DNA of 64,000 nt from Metallyticus violacea (taxonomy: Eukaryota; Arthropoda; Insecta; Mantodea; Metallyticidae): positions 142,007,001-142,071,000 of the forward strand of contig CM060831.1 of assembly GCA_030762175.1 (NCBI GenBank). The letters are read 5' to 3'. The notes below the pieces were generated by a model. That model was not told the origin of the DNA. It did no database searches and was given only the letters and a program-made list of their open reading frames with translations. Below, piece by piece: positions 1 through 11,589 of this stretch. Position numbers and translations under genes: made by a program. Within the stretch, counting starts at the first letter, position 1; every line of letters starts with the position of its first letter.

Positions 1-1089
1 AGAAGTATGGACAGCATTCCATCCATGTACTTACATTACTGTAACAGGATAGCATATGAACATATCATAATTTTTTGAAAGCACTCTTGAAGAGAAATTT
101 GACTATTCTCTGATCATTTGAGTGATAACTGAAATGGGTATGATGTACAAGATTAATGAGTGACATAGAAGAATGAGATTTAATGAAATACAGTCTGCAA
201 ACTTTGTTTTAAACACGACAGTGAAAGAAAAAAGAGAGAGAAGGCACTTTATGGCAAGTTGATATTTAAATTCTTCTAAGAATTAAGTATCAAAAGGAAA
301 GTTATAGGACGAAAAACAGTATTTAGGAATGAAAAGTAAGATTTCATGAGTAATGTGAAGAACAGCATTTGCAATTTTATCAATTCATTGTAAAGTACAA
401 CTTTAAAGTTGTTTCTTAGCACAGTGCTTCAGATTTTATACTTATTACCATTGTTTTCACACTTATTAATGGAATGGTATCTTGCAGTTTCCAAAATTCC
501 ATAAACAAGCTGCTTGAAAACTTTCAACAAATAGCACCCACAATTGTTGTTTCTTAAATTCAGTGATTGTGCCCAGTATTCCTCACATATATAAATATAA
601 TGAGAAGCTGAAATTTATGAAGCAAATGCAACAACTCCTACAAAGAGCAGCTTTAAAAATAACCCTAATCCTTATTTTGTGTTATCATACCATCTGAAAA
701 AAAAAAAAGAATGTTCTGCATTAAATGGTTTGTAATTGAGTCAAGTCTGCATTACATTTCAAAGAAATTTAACTTTATAAAGATGTAAACCATTTTCAAA
801 CTACCACCAAAATGGTGCCTTCCAAGAAGTGCCATAGTAAATAATGTTCTAATTGAAATAAGAAACTATATAAATTTTACAGTTCCACATTGGTGGTAAT
901 GATTCACATCTTCCCATTCTTACAAAGGTGTACTAAATCTTTGATTATGTGAAAAATAAATGTCTAATAACAAACAACTTTATTCTTTTCCCAGTGTCCA
1001 TTACTATCTTTATAACTTTTTTTTTTAATGTGCCACATACTAAATCAATACTTCAGGTATGAAGAAATAAAGTAAGTTACTGTTTTAGA
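1..1089. other. AT-rich intergenic sequence
   Basis: I see no gene or recognisable repeat here. The base composition is strongly AT-rich, open frames are short, and there are only small A-runs near 696-710 and 1018-1026. Confidence 0.5.
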
Positions 1090-1955
1090 AGTTATACATT
1101 CCTGAATTTTTCCTTGTGCAGAACGACCCAATGAACTATGAACCAACTTGTGCTATTTTGCCTATAGGCGAGAGTGGTGCTCATTGCCATCTGCGGGTAT
1201 TGTAGAGTGACACAAACACAACCATTCAATACTTGTTTTTTCAACATTTTAAAGGTTTTACTTACCAACTTTGGTGCTGAAACTGACCACCACCATTGTC
1301 CAAATATTTTTGGCACCTCATTAAAAAAACTATCCATCACTCTATGTAGTTCATGTTGAATCCTGCCTGATATTTTTTAGGATATAGTTTGTCTTGTATA
1401 ACATATTTTATAATTTACCTAGAGATAAAAGTTGCAAGGAGTTAGGTCTGGGGACCACAAATCCTTAATTCATAAGAATTGTAGCTATAGTTCCCCTTAA
1501 GTAATCCTGGTTATTACCTTGCAGATATTTTCATTTGCCCAGGGTATGTGGGTTTATCTCGCTCACAGTATTTTCTTAATTTATTCCATTAGAACGGATT
1601 TGTGGTCCCATTGATACTCTAAACAAACACTTTTATATCTGAGATAAATTTAAAAATACCATATACAAGACAAATCCACATACCCTGGAAGAAATGAAGC
1701 AAAATATCCAGAAAATAGCCAGCATCACATAAAATATAGCAAGTGACTGATAGTTTTTTAAAGAGGTGCCAAAAATATATGAAGGCCAGTTTCAGCCCTC
1801 CATTCATAAAATTGGCAAGTAAAACTTTTAAAAACAATTAAGGAACCTGTTGCACGGTTTTATAGAACTACTCTAAGATACCCTCAGATGGCAATGAGTG
1901 CTGCTTTCACCTAAAGGCACTGCCAGCTGGTTTTTAGTTCATTGGTTAGCTCTTT
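1090..1955. repeat. Large foldback (inverted-repeat) element
   Basis: The left arm (about 1090-1464) matches the reverse complement of the right arm (about 1596-1955) colinearly along its length. Shared landmarks are GCTCATTGCCATCTG near 1177, TATTTTTGGCACCTC near 1306 and GTTTGTCTTGTATA near 1388. The innermost part is a perfect 14 bp match, GGGACCACAAATCC at 1451-1464 against 1596-1609. The spacer is about 131 bp. No transposase is visible, so this looks like a non-autonomous foldback or MITE-type element. Short open frames in the arms have no recognisable product. Confidence 0.7.
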
Positions 1956-2430
1956 ATAAGAGGTACCTGAATTTAAATAGTTATTTAAAAATTTATTCCA
2001 GTTTAAACAAATACATTAAAATTTAACACAAATTATCAAAAAATAAAAATGATAGAAATTAGCTTGCTGAATTCTTGCTATACAATGTAAACTAGTATAT
2101 TAGCAATACCACAATAAAATATTAGAAACTATTGTTACAGATAAATCCATTCTGAAAACGGTAAATTATGAATGGATTGCAAATTACCATACCACTGATG
2201 ATAAAAATCATGTGGAAGAGAAATGTTGGTACCCTGTAGAAAGTGATATGTTAATCAGGAATGCTATCCTTGATTGGTGGATGCCGAAATAATATAAACC
2301 TGCTAAAAAATAAGGTATAGATGCCCATTGTTCTCATTATTTTGTAATATTTAAATTTATATTTGAATCTATTTTATTCATTATGTACTGTTATTTATAG
2401 GAACATATTTCACAGTTATACTTTTACTAA
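1956..2430. other. AT-rich intergenic sequence
   Basis: I see nothing that can be supported in this stretch between the foldback element and the first Penelope-like element. Confidence 0.5.
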
Positions 2431-2477
2431 TGAGTTAGTATTAGGTGACACTAAAACTTCATTAACTGGTTAATTCT

Positions 2478-2520
2478 TTAGAACATGTTTCAAGAGCATT
2501 CGCTCTCATCTTTAGCTGGG
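2478..2520 (-). ncRNA. Decayed hammerhead ribozyme motif of PLE 1
   Basis: Read on the minus strand: core CTAAAGA (CUGANGA with G5 changed to A), one unpaired T, a 6 bp stem II GAGAGC/GCTCTT closed by a GAAT loop, then GAAA and the palindrome ACATGT followed by T. The position beside the PLE endonuclease end matches known PLE hammerheads. The mutated G5 makes activity unlikely. Confidence 0.5.
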
Positions 2521-3063
2521 GACCCACTAACTCTAGCAGGTGACGTAGTGGCATCTGTTGGTTCCATTAGATAACTGAACAGGAATGTAAAAATTCATAA
2601 CTCTACGTTTATTTTTTAAAATATAAATCTTTTCTCCTTGGGATTAGTGGTAGCTTTTAACAGTTTGGCTTCTCCTGCGATTTCATGATCGTAAGTCCAA
2701 AAGTGATCTGCAACCGCCAATTTATCCACATGTTTATATCTTAAAATTCTGAAGTGTTCTTTGGTCCTTGTCTCCAAATTTTGTATTGTTTTGTCTATAT
2801 ATATCTGATCACACTCCAAACAGTCTATCTGATACACTCCTGACTTCTTGCTAGGTGAAATAATGTCTTTTATGGTGCTTTCCAATACTAAATTTATTTT
2901 ATGCTGCCAAATGTATATCATAATTTTTAAAAATCTTCATGAATTTTTTGCCCACGGATGATATGTGAATATTTTAAAAACCACATGCTTTTTTATCGTA
3001 GAGAGAGTTGTGGTGTTTCTAATATCTTTTTATCTTTCGAAATGTCTGATCTTCTTATCAACT

Positions 3064-3508
3064 AAAGAGCTGCTGAATCCATTGTTGAGGGCTGTTTTGA
3101 TGATATAATGGTATTCTGCTGAATACTCTTCTTTGTTGAGTGCGATGTTTACCAATCTATGGATAAGGCTGTTTATAATGGCATGTTGGTGTGGTTTAGG
3201 ATTGAAACTGTTATTCTTTATGTGATTATCTGTATGTGTAGGTTTCCTATATATGCGGAATGAAATTCTTAGTTTCTCCTGTATAAAGAGCTGCTGAGTC
3301 CATTGTTGAGGGCTGTTTTGATGATATAATGGTATTCTGCTGAATACTCTTCTTTGTTGAGTGCGATGTTTACCAATCTATGGACAAAGCTGTTTATAAT
3401 GGCATGTTGGTGTGGTTTAGGGTTGAAACTTGTTATTCTTTATGTGATTATCTGTATGTGTAGGTTTCCTATATATGCGGAATGTAATTCTGTCGTTTCT
3501 CCTGTATA
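3064..3508. repeat. Tandem duplication of about 222 bp within PLE 1
   Basis: The segment 3064-3284 is repeated at 3285-3508 with only a few substitutions and 1-2 bp indels. Both copies begin AAAGAGCTGCTGA and end CTCCTGTATA. The duplicated piece encodes the RT thumb region on the minus strand, so the duplication breaks any possible polymerase frame and probably happened after insertion. Confidence 0.9.
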
Positions 3509-3599
3509 TTTTTAGGTCGAAAAACAGCAAATTACCATTTTCCTCCAATTCTATAGTGAATTTAATATTTTGATCCTGCAAATGTGTCACCTAATACTG

Positions 3600-6042
3600 A
3601 ATCGTTAATATATGTAACAACTTCACTGTTCCTAACTTCTTTTAAGATTAAAACAGAAAGCTGTTTTTAAACTCATTAACATACCTAAATAATATGAATA
3701 TTTTTTCTTGTAATTTATTCTTTCTTCATTTATGATTCCAGTAGGTCTAATTGCTAACTTATACGCATTTAGATCTTCATTTAAAATCAATAATATAAAA
3801 GCCAAACATGAATGAGTATTGCTGGCTGTAGTCATGAATAAAGGTAATGACTGCAAATTTTCATGACTCATGAAATTACAAAAATGTAAAAAACTTTAAT
3901 AATCTTCATTAGCATGATTTTAACTTCTGTGAAACATGCTTTCTACTTTTATTCAAGAATCACAAATTTAATTTAATGTTTATCTTTAAACAAATTTTTA
4001 GTTAATGTGAGTGCCATAAAATAATGTATAATGTGGTGTTTCTTGTATTGTATGTTTAAGGGGGCATTAACATGATACTATTAAACTGTTTATGAGAAAA
4101 TTTTTACTATACGAGTAAACTAATGTTTGGAAACCCTCTCAAAACGCATTTTGTAATATAAGTTTGATTTCTCTGATCTAATTACTCATCTACTGTTCCA
4201 TAATTAAGTTATCAATCCTTTTTGCTCCTAGCTGCTCTTCTTTTTTTTTTTTTTTAGACACTTTTTATTATTCTGAAGTCTGTCAAATCCTTGCTTCATT
4301 CAATTTTTGCAATGATTTTACATACCAAGACCTAGGAATAAATTTATTTTCCTTAATACTTTACTCCTTGTATATTACCACAATTCAAGCAAGCATCTGC
4401 CTAATTAACAGCCATTTTTACTTTGGGCTTTGATTAAAAAATTTTGTCTTAGGACATTTATCCGAAATCAAGAAATTGTAAAGATCTCTATAAATGGGTC
4501 ACTTGTTTTCAAATAAAATGCAGTCCATAATAAACAGATTTCAAAGCCTTGTAGAAATAGTTGTGGCTCTGTGCAGTTGAAATGTCACATTAAAAGCTAA
4601 ACATGCTTCCATTGTGACAAAATTGTGAAGCAATATTCAGCATGCATTATATATTTTTTTTTTCTTTTCTATGTTAATGCCCACTTAAAAGAAATCCAGA
4701 TTGAAATTGTTTCACATTTAATCAAGAATGTTAAACACATTTACCTAAGAATTCAAGAATAGTTTGAGAAAATTCTGGGTCCTTGTATGAAAAATAGTTG
4801 GTGCAGATACAAAGTTCCAAATGAACAGTTTCTTTATTCACATTTGTTCCATGCAGTCAGCTATAAATGTAATAAAAAAATAAATAAAAATTTGTTGTGC
4901 CTACAAGTACAAAAAAGCAGTTTACACTTTCTAAAATGCTTATTCCTTTACAGTTTGGAATTGATGAATACCTGGATTTTGCTTAACTGAAATATCTTGG
5001 AAAATAAAAGAGTAAATTCAAATCATACATAATTATTGGTTGATATGTAAGAATATCAAGAACTTTTAAAAGAGCGACAGCAAAAGGGTTATTCTTACCA
5101 TTTCCAAAAACCTGTTAACAAGTAAAAACTTGATTTGCAGAAAATTTCAACAAATCTAGAAATTGCTGCTCAGAGGCCATGACCTGGCATTGATTGTCTC
5201 ATTTAGTGTGGCCAATTTTGTTATATGAATCTTTACTCCCCAAAACAAAATTTCAACTGTTTCATGGTAAATAAAATAAATTGCTGTAAATCTTTTATAC
5301 AAAATTTTATTTAAAAGCCATATAGAACATACAAGTTTTTGTGACAGAACATGAAGTATTGAACCAAAATTAAAACAAAAACAAAGCTTTTAAAATCTAA
5401 AGCCCAAATTTCTGGAATGTCAATGCACAGGGTACACATAGACCTTTAGTAAACAATGCACTGTTAGATGAAAGATAAAACACTATTCAAATTCTAACAG
5501 AAGCATTAATAAGATGTGTAACATAGAAAATGGCAGAAAACCATTGCTTGAATATTTTTCATAATTATTTTAACATTGTGTAGAAGACAATTTCAGTACA
5601 AATATTTTCCTCTACTTTGCATGTTCTTAGTTGAGCCATTACTGCTGCATAAAATTCTAATACACATTTTTAAAATCACCTTAATTTAATTTCTCTTGGT
5701 ACTTTTCATTTATTAGCAAGGTGAAGTATCAAATGTTTAATGTATTACCATTCACAAATGTTCTTAGGTAAAGAACAAACATTTCACTATAACAGCCAGT
5801 TCTCAATACTTTTAAAACATAAATTCATAATAAGAGCTACTCCATTTTTTCTGAGAACATGTTAATTTGGATAGATACCAAAATCCTGGTTTTTGCCTTT
5901 TCCAATGGAAAAATTGCTATAAAGAATTGTCACTACTAATGTGTCTCAATATACAGTATAATTCACAAAATGTATTAAGCTATGAACATATTTACATTAA
6001 CGTTGTGTAGATATTCACAAACACACAACAAAACAACCTAGT
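3600..6042. other. AT-rich sequence, including the 3' side of the CKS gene
   Basis: I see no other gene. The part nearest 6042 should be the 3' UTR of the CKS gene on the minus strand. The first canonical polyadenylation signal (AATAAA read on the minus strand) is at 5709-5714, about 330 bases after the stop codon. A T-run lies at 4241-4255. Confidence 0.4.
5709..5714 (-). terminator. Candidate polyadenylation signal of the CKS gene
   Basis: TTTATT on the plus strand is AATAAA on the minus strand, the first canonical signal downstream of the CKS stop codon. Its use is inferred from position only. Confidence 0.35.
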
Positions 6043-7958
6043 TCAATATCCATCATTTGGTGGTGGCGTTGTGATCTTCCTTTTGAACAGAAGAATGTGT
6101 GGCTCTGAAACAGAATGATCAGAAAACTATGTAAAATCACAAAGACAATCTCACCCATCAAATAACTTCTATTTACCATTTTATGTTAATTATATTTTCT
6201 TAGCAAGTCTCTTGCAATTATATACAGTAGTACAGATAATTCTTGATAATTTGGGAGCAGGCTAAACTGCAATGAAAAATAAAAACCTAAATATTTTTAG
6301 GCTTTTAACAGTCATTTAACAGCCGAGGATGTAAACAAGGGTTCACGAAACTTGTCCTGAATAAATCTCCAATAAAAGAAACCATATTTCGATTCAGAAG
6401 ATATTATTAATGAGTATTTTACTGTGCTAAGATTCTAAATTGAATTAATATTGAAACTGTACAATTTTTCATCTTCTGACACTGCTTAAGAAATGGCATT
6501 AAGAATAAGCGTTTGATACCAATCTGCATTTAGCTACTACCACTGCTAGTATGTACCGTACATACATCCCATCTCCTGTGGCTTGACTCACATATACTTG
6601 GGTGATTTCAATGTTGAGGAGAATATGGAACAAAGTGTAACAGGAATACTACACAACAAATTGGCTTCTCTTTAGGATACATATGCCATACATGGAGCAG
6701 TCATATTTTAATGATTATCTACTCATAATTTTAAGTTAAGCCTACATAGCTATCACTATCATGCATTTATCTGTAAATGCTCCATTTACACTCACCACTA
6801 GTACCCATTTGCAGCAACAAAGATTTTCTTGACCTATACAGCTATTACATTTGCTTTATTTTTTTTCCCCCTCTAAGTATTGTGTTTTTATAACATTCTT
6901 TAATTTCAAGTTATATTGAGAGCTTTGACATTATAAGCTACTTTATTTAAATAAGTCACTTTTGTACATTTTATTTAATTTTGAACATTAAATATGTGCA
7001 GATTAAAATATTTGGAGACTTTCTGGTTGATTCTAGAAATTTTTAAATCTTTTACATCATTTTGAATAGTAAACATAAATGGACCATTTTTTTCTAGTTT
7101 TCCCTAATGATCTCCTTGGTGTTATGGTTAAGACAATAGTCCATACAGACGGGGTGAAAGACTGTTTGGATTGAATCCTGATAGTAGAAAAGAAGAAAAA
7201 GCTATGAAGAAAATTGAATTTATTCTAATCTTTGCCCCAACCCAAAACTGCATATTTCTAAGGTATGTCCTGTTAAAACAGATGCAAACATTATCTTTAT
7301 GCTACAAATATAGCTTGTATCTATATAATATACACACACACAAACCTGATACTGCCTGCTCATAAGATACCTCTGCAATAAAATCAATGCCTTTTATTAT
7401 AAAACATATGTCATTACTGATTTCCAATTTTATAAACACTCCAGAACAAAGAATCCATCGACCATGGCCGGGATTGAACCCGCGATCTTTGGTTTAGGAG
7501 AGAGAGTAACCATTAAGAAAACACCGTTCATTAATGTCTCACCTGGTGCATGTGTCATATAATGAACCCATCCTTGACTTTGCTGAACTCCAATACTTCT
7601 CCATTCTGTCTCAGACATGAGATGTGTTTTTGGAACGAGTTTAAGCAGCTCCTTCGGCAATACCACATGCCTGAAAATCAAGTGTTAAAAAAGTAAATAC
7701 AACTTCATTTTAAGCAAGTAAAGCCCAGGCAAACAGCCGAGGCTAATGTTCAGAGTAAGGTAAAAGCGTTAGATGAAAGAGCATAACGAAATACAAGCAC
7801 ATTCTTGCACAGACACGTTCTGTGCAATTATTCCTACGAAATACAAATCTAATTCAGTCAAACTTGTTTAAACCAGTAACTGCACCGAAACCTTACCTGT
7901 ATTCGTATTCATCATCGTAATATTTTTCAGAATAATAAATCTTTTTTTTCAGATCCAT
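6043..7958 (-). CDS. Cyclin-dependent kinase regulatory subunit (CKS), three exons
   Basis: CKS proteins bind cyclin-dependent kinases and act as phospho-threonine docking adaptors for CDK substrates and for SCF-dependent degradation of CDK inhibitors. The exons are 7897-7958, 7543-7670 and 6043-6104, joined at GT/AG introns of 226 and 1438 bp, with all phases fitting. The product has 83 aa, the usual CKS length. The strand-swap hinge HAPEPH (61-66) is present. The phosphate-binding residues known from human CKS1 (K11, R20, S51, W54, R71) are conserved here as K12, R21, S52, W55 and R72. The segments HVVLPKEL and LVPKTHLM are diagnostic. The start is the only ATG in frame before [15 protein letters not shown]. 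The C-terminal tail ([11 protein letters not shown]) is not the usual lysine-rich tail. I cannot decide which of the two insect CKS paralogues this is: the body resembles Cks30A and the HAPEPH hinge resembles Cks85A. Parts of SINEs lie in intron 2. The gene appears intact. Confidence 0.95.
7100..7180 (+). repeat. tRNA-derived SINE head in CKS intron 2
   Basis: The sequence reads like a tRNA-derived polymerase III promoter: TGTTATGGTTAAGACA resembles an A box, and TTTGGATTGAATCCT is an altered B box. It lies within intron 2 on the strand opposite to the gene. Only the head is evident. Confidence 0.4.
7446..7530 (-). repeat. SINE family B head in CKS intron 2
   Basis: The segment CGGGATTGAACCCGCGAT is the B-box end of the same tRNA-derived head seen at 27420-27505 and 58015-58050. 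It ends within 15 bases of the donor of CKS exon 2, so the intron now begins almost directly in repeat sequence. Confidence 0.55.
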
Positions 7959-8429
7959 CTGCTAATTTCACAGCTCGTACACAAAGACAATTCCCCTTTA
8001 CCGCTAACAGTTAAACTCTCGTAGTGCCAATCTTTACATTTTCTATGTATTATGAAATCAAATGTGCTACCAACTTAACGGGAGAATGCTCATAATTGTG
8101 TTCTTTCCCATTCTTGTTTGCTACTTTCATTTCTGTAACGCAGTGTTTAAAGAAAAATATCCTGGAGTAGAAGCTTCTGTCAATTTGAGCTTTTTGTTAC
8201 TGATTTGTTTTATTGGCAGTGGGTTTTCACCGGAGAAGTTTATTTCTCATTTAGGTGCTGGAATAAAAGCCTATGTCGAAAATTTGGATTTTTTCTTAAT
8301 AATTTGTAATATACACCATTCCATATATTACGAAAAATTATTTTGTATGTTCAGTACTTCTAAATTAAAAGTATTTTTTTTTTTAAAAAAAGTAATAATA
8401 GGAAATAAACATTCTGGATAAGAACCTAC

Positions 8430-8815
8430 CGCAACGGATCAGTGCAATTATAGGTTGGTATCAGTGATTACCTAGGTTGTAGCCATCATACACAAAGTGA
8501 TAATAGTGTGTTGGATGGACTAAAGCCCTACATATAAATTGGTTTTACACCACCAAAGTGCTACCCATCTCAGTTTACTAGACAAACTGGGGTACGATAT
8601 AATAGCAATAAATAACAAAAATGGTCTTGAAGACGTTCGTATGGAATTTTGAAATAGTAGAGAGATTTTTATAGCATGTGAACGGGATATTTCACTGACG
8701 GAACATTGCAACATTGGAGATTGCGGAAAATAGTGGGAATGTAAATTGTTATCTGTTTGCCTTTGCTTGGAGTGTGAATTAGAAAGTGTAAGTGTGGTGT
8801 AAAACATGTGTAATA
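8430..8815. other. Sequence between the CKS gene and the MULE remnant
   Basis: I see no gene with recognisable homology and no repeat landmark in this stretch. Confidence 0.4.
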
Positions 8816-11583
8816 ATGAGTGCATCAAAACAGTTCGTATGCCTGGAATGTGGGAAGGAGTATAACTACATACAAAATCTAAGACAACGTCTTTCTAAAG
8901 CACACCCGTAAAAGTTTAATGTTATCGCGCATATCTAAAAAGATAGTATCGCGTGCATCAAAATAGTTTGTAAGCCTATAATGTTTCATAGTCATAACAG
9001 GAGCATAACTGCTTAGTTTAGTTTAGTTCTCGGAGCATTCAGTGAGTTCGTGAAGCAGCCACAGAGACCTACGAACATTGAACTTGTCACATACAAATAC
9101 CACAGCAGTTTTCAATCTGTATTTACAAAAAATTTGTCTACATCTACATAAATAATTACAATAAAAATAAAAAACAACACTTAGAACAACTCAACCAACA
9201 CCAAAAACAGACAAATCAATCATACAACTTTTATTAACACATATTTACATATACATTGATATGTTGTGCAGTATACTATTGTCGCTCATATATTCCTTTA
9301 CAGAATAATAGGCCTTTTACATGCAATAAATATATAAGAGTGCATGTTTCTAAAGTACACCGGAAAAGTTTAATGTTATCACACACATGCTAAAAAGACA
9401 GCAATCGAGTGCATCTAAATAGTTCGTATGCCTGTAATATAGGAATGAGTATAACTACAATAGAAATCTCAGATAGCATGTTTCTAAAGTACACCCGGAA
9501 AAGTTTAATGTTATCGCGCCCATCCTTGTGAAACGTGCAACAAGAATTTCAATTATACATCCAACTTCAAACTTCATCAGCGAGATTATCACGGCGAGGG
9601 TTCAGCTAAAAAGAATGAGTTGCAGCATATGTAGTCATGAAGCAACATCAGTTTCTTTTATTTCAGCATTTAGAATCAGTACATGAAATATAGAAAAACT
9701 GGAACAACTACAGTTTTCATCCTTTGATGATTTTAAAAACTGAAAGCAGGAAATTGAGAGGTCGATGTTTGTAGCAAAATGTGGTTTTTCTTACACTGGT
9801 TTTAACAATATAGTAAGTCATTATTGTGTGTGTCATCACTCAGGCAATTTTGTTTCTAAAGGTAAAACTATCAGACATATAAAATTGCAAGGAAGCAATA
9901 AAATAAATGGCGTGTGTCCTGCAAAGATAAAAGTCAAGCAAGCCGCAGATGGAAAACGCATAGTCGCATTTATCTCAACTCTATGCTGGTCATCAACATG
10001 ACTTAAGTCACTTGGGAGTGTCAGAAAAAGAAAGCAACAGTATAGCTGCAGATATTGCAAACAAAATTCCTTTTCAAGCCAAATTGGGCAAAATTAGAAA
10101 TTCGATGTTACATGTTAAATTACAAAGCATTCTTCTATTAACCAGGCAGGGTTTATATAATATTGAACATTGAAATCAATTGTACTCCTCATCCGTCAGG
10201 CAACAAAATGATAGCACAAGTTTTGAGGCATGGGTACATTCTCGAGTGGCAGCCTATGTATGTTGTTTTATAAACCACAAGACTCAGTCAGTGACTCTCA
10301 CTCGGAATTAAAAAACTATGGGAATGACTGTGTGTGTGTTGACCAAATGCATGGACTACATAGTTATGGTTTTGAACTCAACTAGTAGTACTAAATGACA
10401 TTAGCATTCCCAATATCCAGCAGGAGTGATTTTTAGGTGCTGTCCTTATTTTTCAGAAGTTGGAAGTATTTCCCCTAAATTTGTATGTTAGATTTAACAG
10501 AGTCCTTCTATAATGCTTGCATTTCAACTGTGAAAGTGCCAACAACGAGACTCTATTGTACATGGCACATAGAACCTGGAAAAAAATATAAGTAAAGTCA
10601 AAGGCGAACAAAAACAAGCAAGTGCTTACGAGAATGTAAGAACTTTACTGAAAGAGAGAGATGCCACCGCATTTGAGAAAGTGCTTCCTACTACAATAGA
10701 TAATTGAAACGTGACCCTGACACCTCTGAGTTTGCTTCATACTCCCAGGAAAACTGAAAACAATGTGAGTAATGCAAAATGCTGGACTTACTGTCACAGA
10801 TTGTATGCTGGATTGAATACCAATATGCATGTACAGTGAATGCATCACACGTTCAAATATATCTGCATGGAAAATGCCAGAAACCTGGATAAAGCAAAAT
10901 TTGTTCTAATGTTCTTTGTTAAAGACAAAGTGTTTAACAGGCTAAATGTTCTTATGAAAGGAAAACTAACCACCAATATGAAAGACATGTCGTAGACACA
11001 AAGAAAGCCTGAAAATAAACAAGGACATCATTATTAGGGAAGATTGTAGTTGGAAGATTCCATCCTCATCTAAATTGTTTACAGATGGTTTTTTTGCAAG
11101 ACAACAATGTGAACTGTAAATGGAAATTAATCTGCAGTGAATGTAATACATGCATATTCAGATACTCCTTCACGTGCATTGACTCTAGTATTAAAATGAA
11201 TATGTGTAAACACATACACAGCATATGTCAATTTCAGATCGGCTAAGAACATCTTAATGTTGGCCCAAGTGAGCCAACAAAAGTGCCTCAACTGTTCTGT
11301 TCATCTATTTGATAAAATAGATAAAATTTTCTGCCACTTTTCTGATGCCTTTAACGAAATTTCCAAAACAAGAGAACTTAAAGTCATGAAGAAACACATG
11401 GCAACCCTAAAGGCAACATTAGCCACAGTTTGCAACCAAAATAAACAAGTAACCATGCCCAAAAGTAAAGAAACGTCCCAAAAGAGGAACATTTTTCCAC
11501 AGAGAAGACCCTTAGCTTCAAAAAAAAGAAAAAAGGAAGCATCTTATCGCATTCCCCTTGCAAAACTGATACATTGGAGGTGA
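8816..11583 (+). pseudogene. Decayed MULE-type transposase with C2H2 fingers and SWIM motif
   Basis: Conceptual translation with several frameshifts and stops gives, in order, zinc-finger modules (8830-8910; a complete C2H2 finger CETCNKNFNYTSNFKLHQRDYH at 9527-9592, C-x2-C-x12-H-x4-H), a long region with transposase-like segments (for example AYCHRLYAGLNTNMHV near 10800), and a SWIM-like CIDSSIKMNMCKHIH near 11180-11220 whose first cysteine is altered. A last open stretch (11257-11583, 108 aa) is basic, with a Lys-rich tail. This order (DNA-binding fingers, MULE catalytic region, C-terminal SWIM) is that of Mutator-like transposases. No intact frame remains. The family call rests on remembered patterns rather than a search. 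Confidence 0.5.
8818..9525 (+). repeat. Degenerate tandem zinc-finger modules
   Basis: A module beginning CATCAAAACAGTTCGTATGC and ending AAAGTTTAATGTTATCGCGC recurs in whole or part near 8823-8930, 8956-9010, 9343-9405 and 9409-9520. It encodes a CLECGKEYNY-type knuckle followed by an HP-containing linker. The array is interrupted by unrelated AT-rich sequence at about 9015-9340. It appears to be the multiplied N-terminal finger region of the transposase remnant. Confidence 0.6.
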
Positions 11584-11589
11584 ACATCT

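Larger units (their letters stand above)
2437..3598 (-). mobile_element. Penelope-like element 1, 3' part (RT C-terminus and GIY-YIG)
   Basis: On the minus strand, 2616-2921 encodes 101 aa with the GIY-YIG endonuclease signature SGVYQIDCLECDQIYIDKT, the C-terminal domain of Penelope-like retroelements. Upstream (3064-3570) frame-shifted reverse transcriptase C-terminal sequence reads NLLFFDLKIYR, then RKPTHTDNHIKNNSFNPKPH, typical of the PLE thumb region. This part contains a 221 bp tandem duplication. Downstream of the endonuclease (2480-2520) is a decayed hammerhead motif, as expected for a PLE terminal repeat. The N-terminal half of the polymerase is missing. Perfect 15 bp inverted repeats (2437-2451 and 3584-3598) bound the element. 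Confidence 0.85.
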
